DNA of 16,952 nt from an uncultured bacterium. GTDB lineage: Bacteria > Bacteroidota > Bacteroidia > Bacteroidales > Bacteroidaceae. The stretch is taken from positions 1-16,952 of the forward strand of contig CAJMQU010000069.1 in NCBI GenBank assembly GCA_905215555.1, given 5' to 3'. Shown piece by piece: positions 1 through 6,212 of this stretch. The position numbers and the translations under genes were made by a program. Position 1 is the first letter of the stretch. Each line of letters opens with the position of its first letter. The notes below the pieces were generated by a model. It had not been told where the DNA came from. It did not search any database and saw nothing but the letters and a program-made list of their open reading frames with translations.

Positions 1-719
1 TGGCAGGTGTATTGACATGGGTTGCCGGTCCGTCCAAAGGTATCTTTGCCGTAGGCAAGGCTGGTTACATGCCTCCGTTCTTCCAGAAGACTAATAAGCT
101 GGGTGTACAGAAGAACATTCTGTTCGTACAAGGTGGTGCGGTTACCGTATTGAGCCTCTTGTTCGTGGTTATGCCTTCCGTACAGAGTTTCTATCAGATT
201 CTGTCACAGCTGACAGTGGTTCTTTACCTCATCATGTATATGTTGATGTTTACGGGTGCTATCGTACTGCGCTATAAGATGAAAAAGCTGAACCGTCCGT
301 TCCGTATCGGTAAGGGTGGCAACGGTTTGATGTGGTTCATCGGCGGACTCGGTTTCTGCGGTTCTCTGTTGGCGTTCATCCTGAGCTTTATCCCGCCCAG
401 CCAGATTTCAACAGGTAGCAATACTGTTTGGTTCTCCGTACTGATTATCGGTGCACTCGTTGTAGTAGCTGCCCCGTTCATCATCTACGCATGCAAGAAA
501 CCATCTTGGGTTGACCCGAACACGAACTTCGAACCTTTCCACTGGGAAGTACAACCCCAAGTTGCTGCATCTGCTGCAACAGCTACGGCAACAGCTACAT
601 CTGCTGCCAAAGCAACTGTCTCTACAGGAACAACAAGCACAGCTACGGCAACTCCTCATGCAAATCCTACCTCAACCTCTACTGGTACAACAAATAATCC
701 CGGTACACCTAAGTCATAG
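1..719 (+). CDS. gadC: Glutamate:GABA antiporter, C-terminal part (5' truncated)
   Basis: This is an inner-membrane APC-superfamily amino-acid antiporter that exchanges external glutamate for internal GABA in acid resistance. It runs in from the left edge: the frame is open from base 3 and ends at TAG 717-719, so about 238 C-terminal residues are visible. Family landmarks are the WVAGPSKGIF segment, a hydrophobic helix with LTVVLYLIMY, a second with FIGGLGF followed by AFILSFIPP, and a last helix ending VVAAPFIIYACKK. These match the order in E. coli GadC by memory. After the last helix comes a short aromatic stretch (NFEPFHWEV) and then a tail of about 50 residues made almost only of Ala, Thr, Ser, Pro and Gly, which is not typical of the family. 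A related amino-acid permease is possible because the substrate-binding half is outside the window. A hairpin terminator follows directly. Confidence 0.75.
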   Translation, partial: AGVLTWVAGPSKGIFAVGKAGYMPPFFQKTNKLGVQKNILFVQGGAVTVLSLLFVVMPSVQSFYQILSQLTVVLYLIMYMLMFTGAIVLRYKMKKLNRPFRIGKGGNGLMWFIGGLGFCGSLLAFILSFIPPSQISTGSNTVWFSVLIIGALVVVAAPFIIYACKKPSWVDPNTNFEPFHWEVQPQVAASAATATATATSAAKATVSTGTTSTATATPHANPTSTSTGTTNNPGTPKS

Positions 720-738
720 AATTGTAACCGGAAATCAT

Positions 739-779
739 GAAAATGGGACTGTACAGATGATTTGTACAGCCCCATTTTT
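739..779 (+). terminator. Rho-independent terminator of gadC
   Basis: An inverted repeat starts 20 bases after the gadC stop. The arms are AAAATGGG-A-CTGTACA (740-755) and TGTACAG-C-CCCATTTT (763-778), with one A/C mismatch and a 7-base loop, and the 3' arm ends in a run of T. It has the form of an intrinsic terminator. Because the arm starts with AAAA it could also work on the minus strand. Confidence 0.85.
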
Positions 780-1002
780 ATAAACCGAATAATAGATTCG
801 ACTCACTAGATACTCCTGCAAATATAAACAAGAGTAACTTCAAAACTCCCCTCCTTAAAGGGAGAACACCAGCTTGATTCAAAACTGAAAAGAAAGGAAG
901 CAAATGATTAAAATAACCATCCGTTGATTTGTTCTGATTATACATCTATCGACAAAAGCATATAACTATCTGATTATAAGTATATATAAATAATCCCTAT
1001 CC

Positions 1003-1037
1003 CATTCGTACACGGAGATACCCTCTGTATACGAATG
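1003..1037. repeat. Imperfect 14-bp inverted repeat
   Basis: The arms are CATTCGTACACGGA (1003-1016) and TCTGTATACGAATG (1024-1037), with a 7-base loop. Thirteen of 14 positions can pair if one G-T pair is allowed. No T-run follows on either strand, so it is not a standard terminator. The element (G/A)TA(C/T)ACG appears three times, at 1008, 1027 and 1049, which gives the region an irregular 19-22 base periodicity. Confidence 0.6.
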
Positions 1038-1163
1038 AGGTACCCCCAATATACGCCCCGGGGAGAATCTTTGTTTTTCGTAATGAATATTTTTTTGCCA
1101 TTGGATGCATAGTTGAATATTATGTCTCAATTAGCAGGCCTTCATTTCCCCTCCTAAGATACA

Positions 1164-1213
1164 GAAAATCCGTCTCACGAGACGAGTCATTTCATCCCAC
1201 GAGACGGATTTTC
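1164..1213 (-). terminator. Perfect 13-bp inverted repeat, likely fabK terminator
   Basis: The arms GAAAATCCGTCTC (1164-1176) and GAGACGGATTTTC (1201-1213) are perfectly complementary around a 24-base loop. The element lies 47 bases beyond the fabK stop. On the minus strand it ends in ATTTTC, which suits an intrinsic terminator. It belongs to a denser repeat cluster: CACGAGACG occurs at 1176 and 1198, CACGAGGC at 1219, and the inverse CGTCTCGTG at 1236-1244. Alternative pairings are therefore possible and the terminator role is an inference. Confidence 0.6.
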
Positions 1214-1259
1214 AATATCACGAGGCAAAATCATTCGTCTCGTGAAACTTATTTTCTCT

Positions 1260-2201
1260 CTAATCTTTCAGTGCATCCCAGGCTCTTTTATATCCTTCCG
1301 TCAACTCTTGCATCACTTCCGCCACAGTCTGTATCTGCCTGCCATAAAGCAACGCTGAAGCCTGGCCGATCTCCAGTTCTCCCTCTTCCAAGTCTCCATA
1401 AAAAATCCCCTTCTTGGCACGTCCCCGCGCCAACAGAATACGAAGTTCATCCTCTGTCGCCCCCACAGCTTCGGCAGCCTCCACCGCATCGCGGAAATTG
1501 CTTCTCGCCAAGCGCACCGGAGCAATTTTCTTCAACAACAACCGAGTGTCTCCTTCACGCAAACGCAGACAGTAATCCTTAAAATATTCGTGAGCAGAAC
1601 TTTCTTCCGTCAGGGCAAAGCGTGTACCAATCTGCACACCTTCAGCCCCCAACACGCGAGTAGCCAGCATAGCTTCGCCCGTAGCAATTCCTCCGGCAGC
1701 AATCAGCGGCAAAGTAGTAGCCGCACGTACAGCAGGTAGCAGGCACAAAGTGGTAGTTTCTTCCCTTCCGTTGTGTCCGCCGGCTTCAAAGCCCTCGGCC
1801 ACCACAGCATCCACACCCGCCTCTTCGGCCTTCATCGCAAAGCGGGAAGAACTAACCACGTGTACCACTATTACACCTCTCTCCTTCAGCCATCCCGTCC
1901 ATTTGGCAGGACTTCCGGCGGAAGTAAATACTATATTGACTCCCTCGTCCACTACTATCTGCATGATTTCTTCAATCTGCGGATACATCAACGGAATATT
2001 GACTCCAAAAGCATGATGTGTAGCGGCACGGCATTTGCGGATATGTTCACGCAATGTCTCAGGGTGCATCGATCCTGCTCCAAGCAAGCCCAATCCCCCC
2101 GCATTACTCACTGCCGACGCCAGGCGCCAGCCACTACACCAAACCATACCGCCTTGGATTATTGGATATTTTATTCCGAAAAGGGAAGTAATTCTGTTCA
2201 T
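1260..2201 (-). CDS. fabK: Enoyl-ACP reductase II, FabK type (FMN-dependent)
   Basis: This cytoplasmic flavoenzyme likely reduces trans-2-enoyl-ACP in the last step of each fatty-acid elongation cycle. The 313-residue product has the NMO/FabK TIM-barrel signature from end to end. The N-terminus is YPIIQGGMVW, followed by AGGLGLLGAG (34-43) and FGVNIPL (65-71). EGFEAGGHNG (136-145) carries the His (H143) that matches the catalytic His of pneumococcal FabK. The phosphate-binding AAGGIA (168-173) and GAEGVQIGTRF (185-195) follow. The EAGGH pattern favours FabK over plain nitronate monooxygenases, and Porphyromonas FabK is very similar from memory. GAAGGAACT lies just ahead of the ATG at 2199-2201. 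It is separated by 185 bp from the operon upstream, so it is probably its own unit. The alternative call is a generic NAD(P)H-dependent flavin oxidoreductase. Confidence 0.85.
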   Translation of the reverse strand: MNRITSLFGIKYPIIQGGMVWCSGWRLASAVSNAGGLGLLGAGSMHPETLREHIRKCRAATHHAFGVNIPLMYPQIEEIMQIVVDEGVNIVFTSAGSPAKWTGWLKERGVIVVHVVSSSRFAMKAEEAGVDAVVAEGFEAGGHNGREETTTLCLLPAVRAATTLPLIAAGGIATGEAMLATRVLGAEGVQIGTRFALTEESSAHEYFKDYCLRLREGDTRLLLKKIAPVRLARSNFRDAVEAAEAVGATEDELRILLARGRAKKGIFYGDLEEGELEIGQASALLYGRQIQTVAEVMQELTEGYKRAWDALKD

Positions 2202-2287
2202 AGTTCCTTCGTTTAGGCATTATAAAGGAAGAAACAAGAAAAAAGGACGAAAGGTTCGGACAAAAAGACGATTTATAATGGAATATA

Positions 2288-2328
2288 CACCCGGAAACAC
2301 GAATATACAACATACGTATGACCGGGTG
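2288..2328. repeat. Inverted repeat enclosing a 10-bp palindrome
   Basis: Seven-base arms CACCCGG (2288-2294) and CCGGGTG (2322-2328) enclose 27 bases that contain the perfect palindrome CATACGTATG (2311-2320). The element sits 59 bases past the stop of the small secreted protein and 87 bases before the fabK start. It could end the upstream transcript or bind a regulator of fabK. No T-tract favours either role. Confidence 0.4.
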
Positions 2329-2386
2329 CACAAATAATACAAATGAAGAATCAGACAATTATCCCTATAATAAACAAATCTTTTCG

Positions 2387-3070
2387 TTAATTACTAATAG
2401 TCTCAACCGGTGCTTTCTTCATCACCGTTATAGAGTCTCCATACGTCCGCAACACTTCCAGCGTGCGGGCACGGCGCTTACGCCCTTTGACATTCCAAAA
2501 CTCTTTTGTAAAAGGCGCCAAAAAATCACCGACAAAACCTAAGCCCCCACCGGCACCCTGCCAGCTACCTACCGCCATATTATTCGCCCGTTCCGTCACA
2601 CGATGACGCAATCCGGTCGCCTCAATCTCATCCATACTTTTGCGTATCCCCTTGTCCAAAGGATGCTTTGCCCAATCACTATAAATCTTGAGCTGCTTAA
2701 GTTCATAGAAAGGATCGTCCCGCCACGTATTCTTATCTATTTTAATCTTCTTCTGATACACCGGATCCCAGTTGTACTTTGTATTTGCCGTATAAGGGCG
2801 CAAGGTAAGGACTACTTTCTTCTTCGGTGTATTAGGTATCTCGGGTAGTGTTGTGTTGAAGTCCAACCATTGTTTTTCCGTCGACATCAGTTGCTTACCT
2901 ACAGGCTGGTCTATCCCCAGTTCTTTCAGTACCTCCGGATTCAACTTCACTTCCCCCTCTCCGTCCAGCAGGCGGCGTAGTCGCAGAGAGTCCTGAGGTG
3001 TCCAGTTCTGAGCGCAAAGGGGAAGGACTACTGCAAAAAGCAGTCCGATTATAGTGTAATATTTTCTCAT
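2387..3070 (-). CDS. Secreted Bacteroides protein, DUF4858-like, last gene of the sigma operon
   Basis: I do not know a function for this 227-residue protein. From memory it resembles the DUF4858 family of Bacteroides. It has an N-terminal signal peptide (RKYY, then hydrophobic TIIGLLFAVVLPLCA, residues 6-20) with likely cleavage before QNW at residue 21, so it should be periplasmic or outer-membrane associated. The mature part is hydrophilic and basic, with a Gly-rich stretch GAGGGLGFVGDFLAPF at 172-187. Two sequons fit the Bacteroides O-glycosylation rule D-(S/T)-(hydrophobic): DSL at 27-29 and DSI at 212-214. The gene starts 12 bp after the stop of the lipoprotein gene and is the last member of the sigma/anti-sigma operon, so a role in the envelope process governed by that sigma factor is a fair inference. 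Confidence 0.7.
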   Translation of the reverse strand: MRKYYTIIGLLFAVVLPLCAQNWTPQDSLRLRRLLDGEGEVKLNPEVLKELGIDQPVGKQLMSTEKQWLDFNTTLPEIPNTPKKKVVLTLRPYTANTKYNWDPVYQKKIKIDKNTWRDDPFYELKQLKIYSDWAKHPLDKGIRKSMDEIEATGLRHRVTERANNMAVGSWQGAGGGLGFVGDFLAPFTKEFWNVKGRKRRARTLEVLRTYGDSITVMKKAPVETISN

Positions 3071-3082
3071 TAATTTATTGTC

Positions 3083-3676
3083 TTACCACCACATATATCC
3101 GCTTCCGCAAAGCGGTTCATCGTAACAAGGGTCTATGGTCCACATCGTGCGGGGATATTTGCGACCCTCCCACCAACGGCGATAACGGGCGGCAGCATCC
3201 AGCACTTCGTCATCGGACAAGAAGTAGATGCCTTCATAGTTTTCCGCATCCACATGCACCATCTTGCAACCCATCGAAGCATTCTGTCCCAGACGGATGG
3301 TCTCCACCGTCCACAAGATGCATTCCCCCAAGCGGAGTTTGCCTCCAGCCGAATAAGAAACCGGCGCCAACGGGAAAGAAGGAATTACCGTCAGGTCTTC
3401 AGCATACTTCAGCAGACCTTCTATATCATCAACGGTAAAACGGGGCACAGTGTTCAAACCTTCCGGACTTTCTACCGAATACTTTCCTCCCTTCAGTTGC
3501 TTCACAAACAAGTCTACATCGGGATTATTGTAATCGAGCGCCTCCTCCGTGCACGACACAAAAGAAAGAGAGAAGAAAAACAGCAACGCCAGCATTGCGG
3601 CACGACATGAGCGGATATTGATTCGTCCGCCGGTGAATATAGTATAGAGTATAGTATATAGAGGTAGAGTTCTCAT
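3083..3676 (-). CDS. Lipoprotein, DUF4943-like, in the sigma operon
   Basis: This 197-residue protein has no known function and resembles DUF4943 by memory. A hydrophobic segment (MLALLFFFSLSFVSC) ends at Cys42, followed by TEE, which reads as a lipobox with acidic residues after the Cys. The protein would be lipid-anchored in the outer membrane, possibly surface-exposed. The mature part starts with NNPDVDLFVKQLKGG and ends in Trp-Trp, and contains four further Cys residues. The start is uncertain. ATG at 3676 gives a long n-region of about 27 residues that includes a 12-nt tandem duplication. The internal ATG (codon 28, 3595) gives a signal with no basic residues. I keep the first because Arg18, Arg22 and Arg25 supply the positive n-region. 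The gene lies 18 bp after the anti-sigma gene, so it is co-transcribed and probably translationally dependent on it. Confidence 0.7.
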   Translation of the reverse strand: MRTLPLYTILYTIFTGGRINIRSCRAAMLALLFFFSLSFVSCTEEALDYNNPDVDLFVKQLKGGKYSVESPEGLNTVPRFTVDDIEGLLKYAEDLTVIPSFPLAPVSYSAGGKLRLGECILWTVETIRLGQNASMGCKMVHVDAENYEGIYFLSDDEVLDAAARYRRWWEGRKYPRTMWTIDPCYDEPLCGSGYMWW

Positions 3677-3694
3677 TATTGTATTGTTTTAAGG

Positions 3695-4861
3695 TTAATA
3701 TGTCATACGAACACCACAGAGCAGATTAAGGTTCGTCGGACGTTCCGTACGCAGTGTTTTTGTCTGCGAGTCTGTATCAAAATGATGAGACACCGTAGGT
3801 TCGGCAAACAAGGCTATCCGGTCGTTAAGTTTATAACGGACACCCAGACCGGCGGCAATGGACAGTTGTATGGGTTCTGCACCGAAACCATTGTCTTCTG
3901 CTCCGGCTATGCACTTCTCAGCGGCTCCACCCAGCGTAGCATAAAAATCTATTTTGGAATTGCTTGCCAGCCTTGCATTCAGTTTCACGGGAACGGCCAA
4001 CGTATGTAATACACGGTCTCCATCCAAGCGGTTGTATTGTAGACCTGCCTCTACGGAGAAGTGTTTATTCAGACGGCGTTCTGCTGAAAAGTTTGCAGTG
4101 AAAGGCATTCCAAAATCACCTTTTGGCAACGATGTACCGATTCCGGCTTTGAAAGCCCAGTTATGTTTTTTGCCTGCAACGTCCGCATTTGCCAACGAAG
4201 CATCCATACGTTTGGAATGAACGTTGGAGTCAGTATCGGGAGTCGTATTTGCGGGATCGATTATCGCATGATAACCATTTCCATCCTGAGCAGAAGCATT
4301 TTGACCATACATGCCATTTCCTCCCTGCTGATGGTTGCCGTATACGCGCTGTCTGATCGTAATGGAGACAGTGACAGATACGGATTCATCTTCTTCATCA
4401 TTCGAAGCAAGTGCCATAGCGGATGAAGATTGTCCCGGATATTTGTGACCGGGTCTTTGTGCTGTTGGGTTAGTATCATGGATAGAAGGGAATTTTTCCT
4501 GCACCACGTCTCCGTTCAAGTTACCTTCCGGCGTCAAGGTAGCAACCTTCGTAAATGCTTCCTGGATTTCTTCTTTCGGAGAGAAATACCAAAATGCAGC
4601 GGAAGCAGCTCCCAACACCAATACTACGGAAGCAGCAGCAACCACCCGGTAGAACCGTGGAGTAAGGATGAAACTCTTTTGTTTTTGCCCGGATAAGTTG
4701 GCAGCCTGTCCGGATGCAACAGCTGCGGAAGCATCCGTCGCATCGGCTCCGGCTTTCGAAAGGTCGCCTTGCAGCTCTTCCCAAAAGCCATCCCGTACCG
4801 TCATCTCTGCACCAGCGAGGCGACTGCGGAACAAACCGGTTATTTCATCATTTCCTTTCAT
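3695..4861 (-). CDS. Dual membrane-spanning anti-sigma factor (Dma-type) with C-terminal OM beta-barrel
   Basis: This protein is likely to hold its partner sigma factor at the inner membrane and sense the outer membrane through one polypeptide. Residues 1-71 are cytoplasmic, with an anti-sigma-like helix (ITGLFRSRLAGAEMTVRDGFW) and then an Ala/Ser-rich stretch. Residues 72-93 form one hydrophobic TM helix. Residues 94-232 form a low-complexity linker rich in Asn, Gly, Ser, Gln, Asp and Pro. Residues 233-388 look like a small outer-membrane barrel of alternating strands (WAFKAGIG, FSVEAGLQYNRL, IDFYATLGGAAE, LSIAAGLGVRYKL, NLNLLCGVRMTY) and end in an aromatic residue, as BAM substrates do. From memory, Bacteroides thetaiotaomicron Dma1 has this order and controls outer-membrane vesicle formation. 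Its ATG lies inside the sigma gene (14-bp overlap), so the two are translationally coupled. Barrel assignment is by pattern only. Confidence 0.8.
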   Translation of the reverse strand: MKGNDEITGLFRSRLAGAEMTVRDGFWEELQGDLSKAGADATDASAAVASGQAANLSGQKQKSFILTPRFYRVVAAASVVLVLGAASAAFWYFSPKEEIQEAFTKVATLTPEGNLNGDVVQEKFPSIHDTNPTAQRPGHKYPGQSSSAMALASNDEEDESVSVTVSITIRQRVYGNHQQGGNGMYGQNASAQDGNGYHAIIDPANTTPDTDSNVHSKRMDASLANADVAGKKHNWAFKAGIGTSLPKGDFGMPFTANFSAERRLNKHFSVEAGLQYNRLDGDRVLHTLAVPVKLNARLASNSKIDFYATLGGAAEKCIAGAEDNGFGAEPIQLSIAAGLGVRYKLNDRIALFAEPTVSHHFDTDSQTKTLRTERPTNLNLLCGVRMTY

Positions 4862-5399
4862 ACTCTGTATATTCTTTAATTCTTTTTGCTAACAAATTTT
4901 TGGCGCGATGCAATTGCGAGGTGGATGAATGTACCTTAATCCCAAGCATTTCCGCTATTTCCTTGTGCGATTTCTCTTCAAACACATACAAGTTGAAAAC
5001 GGTTCGGCATCCATCAGGCAATTCTGCCACAAATGCCATTAATCGTTCTTCGGAGAGGCGGTCTCCATTGTCGGCTATACTTGCTTCGTCGGGCAGGTCG
5101 GGCAATTGTTCTTCGTTCACCACCAGTTGGGTGATGCGTTTCTGCCTTCGCAGATAGTCTATTGCCTGTGTCACCATTACTCTTGTCACCCACGTTGCCA
5201 GTGCACATTCGCCCCGGAAAGTGAAGTGGGTGAAAATCTTGATGAACCCATCGTGCAGTACGTCATGCGCCGCATCCACATCGCCCGTATAGCGGTAACA
5301 TACCGCAAGCATCTGCTTGGCATAAAGGGTGTACAGTTCCTTACGAGCAGAATCTTTCCCTGCCCGGCAGCCCTCTATCAGTTCTATATCATTTTCCAA
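4848..5399 (-). CDS. ECF-type RNA polymerase sigma factor (partner of the Dma-type protein)
   Basis: This 183-residue protein is a two-domain extracytoplasmic-function sigma factor that directs RNA polymerase to its own regulon when released by its anti-sigma. The sigma-2 domain is at about 22-87, with YRYTGDVDAAHDVLHDGFIKIF and the DNA-melting segment FRGECALATWVTRVMVTQAIDYLRR. The sigma-4 domain is at about 118-172, with LPDGCRTVFNLYVFEEKSHKEI and the recognition helix around VHSSTSQLHRAKNLL. The reading frame has no ATG near its 5' end; TTG at 5397-5399 gives MENDIELIEGCRAG, the normal N-terminus for the family, and the next Met (codon 30) would cut into sigma-2. It heads a four-gene operon and overlaps the anti-sigma gene by 14 bp. 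Members of this class often activate their own promoter, but I cannot identify a promoter upstream. Confidence 0.9.
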   Translation of the reverse strand: MENDIELIEGCRAGKDSARKELYTLYAKQMLAVCYRYTGDVDAAHDVLHDGFIKIFTHFTFRGECALATWVTRVMVTQAIDYLRRQKRITQLVVNEEQLPDLPDEASIADNGDRLSEERLMAFVAELPDGCRTVFNLYVFEEKSHKEIAEMLGIKVHSSTSQLHRAKNLLAKRIKEYTEYERK

Positions 5400-5507
5400 C
5401 GTCAGTGCTCTTTTTAACGGACGCCTCTTCGCGTCATTTGTTAGTTAGACGCAGCTTTCCGAAGAATGCTGCAATGTTATATCTAAAAAGAAGTTAAAGT
5501 ACGGAGA
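5400..5507 (-). promoter_or_regulatory. Presumed upstream control region of the sigma/Dma operon
   Basis: This 108-bp gap separates the sigma gene from the two TM paralogues. It must contain the sigma operon promoter if that operon is independent. No full TAnnTTTG box is present; the nearest are TACTTTAA near 5500 and TAACATTG (5479-5472, minus). Two small hairpins are visible: GACGC/GCGTC (5420-5435) just before the start and GCAGC/GCTGC (5451-5472). An ECF-specific promoter would not be expected to match the housekeeping box. Confidence 0.35.
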
Positions 5508-6212
5508 TTATTTATACTTTGCTTTCAAAGTCTGTATTTGCTTGTCAAGCATTTCATCCAGTTCATCAAATTCATCCCAATACAAGAAACCGGGTACCAT
5601 TATGACGAAATTGACAAATTCATCATTACTTATAAGAAATGAGACTTGATCCAGCAAGTCGTTGTCAGTTTCCAAAGCAAACTTTACATTCCTGGACATA
5701 ACAAGTCCCATAAGTACATCTGTTTTTGCTGCATAGTAATCACCGACATCTTTCTTCCGCCTCCCCAACTCAAAATAGGTTTGCAATATATCCTGCAACA
5801 AACGCTTGTCTGAAATATACTGCATCAACGAAGAACCTTTCAGCACATCCAATGCATCAGTTTTATACGAGAGTTCATTCATATTATTGAAAAGCTTGTC
5901 ATATTTGCTTAAAGTATCCGCCGGTATTCCTGATACATCCATTTTATGCTTTATCAACAAAGAACTCATATGCCTGTCTATATCCAGCAAGTGCTTTATA
6001 TAGCACAACTCCTTCCTATTATACTCCAATTCTTCCGTAATTAGTTGCATCGCAGCCCGTACCTCTTTTTGACGACTATGCTCCGTAATTTTATCGCTTC
6101 CCCAAAAAGTTACAATGATACCTGCCGCCACAATACTGAACTGACGGAAATAATCTCCCAATCTCCAGCCTTTAACCGTAGACTTTATCTTATCGATATT
6201 TCCCATAAGCAT
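5508..6212 (-). CDS. Single-TM protein, paralogue B of a tandem pair (DUF6090-like layout)
   Basis: I do not recognise a function. The 234-residue protein has a short cytoplasmic N-terminus (KIKSTVKGWRLGDYFRQ), one TM helix at about 24-40 (FSIVAAGIIVTFWGSD) and a long helical, charged periplasmic domain. It is clearly homologous to the gene just upstream: ALDVLKGSSLMQYISDKRLL here against ALDILKSSMLMQKISDKELL there, plus the aligned TM region. The layout (amphipathic N-terminus, GIxxTF helix, then an E/R/N-rich helical segment ELEYNRKEL) recalls DUF6090 proteins of Bacteroidetes, which is a weak match from memory. The ATG at 6210-6212 abuts the stop of paralogue A (TAAATG), so the two are translationally coupled. 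ATG at codon 3 (6206) is an equally good start and aligns with the start chosen for paralogue A. Confidence 0.65.
   Translation of the reverse strand: MLMGNIDKIKSTVKGWRLGDYFRQFSIVAAGIIVTFWGSDKITEHSRQKEVRAAMQLITEELEYNRKELCYIKHLLDIDRHMSSLLIKHKMDVSGIPADTLSKYDKLFNNMNELSYKTDALDVLKGSSLMQYISDKRLLQDILQTYFELGRRKKDVGDYYAAKTDVLMGLVMSRNVKFALETDNDLLDQVSFLISNDEFVNFVIMVPGFLYWDEFDELDEMLDKQIQTLKAKYK

Larger units (their letters stand above)
780..1259. other. 480-bp non-coding region with two repeat clusters
   Basis: No convincing gene lies between the gadC terminator and the fabK stop codon. The left half is AT-rich and featureless. The right half holds a 35-base hairpin (1003-1037) and a cluster of CACGAGACG-type repeats (1164-1244). 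gadC and fabK converge on this region, so no protein-gene promoter is required here, although an unlisted small RNA cannot be excluded. Confidence 0.7.

Noticed and set aside
408..659. Minus-strand Cys/Ser-rich open frame opposite the gadC tail
   Set aside because: Its composition is the direct complement of the Ala/Thr/Ser repeats in gadC; there is no start signal or family.
1164..1244. CRISPR-like array
   Set aside because: The repeated unit is only 9 bases with gaps of about 12, partly inverted, and no cas genes are near.
1773..2216. Plus-strand open frame of 147 codons opposite fabK
   Set aside because: It is the complement of conserved FabK motifs and has no recognisable protein features.
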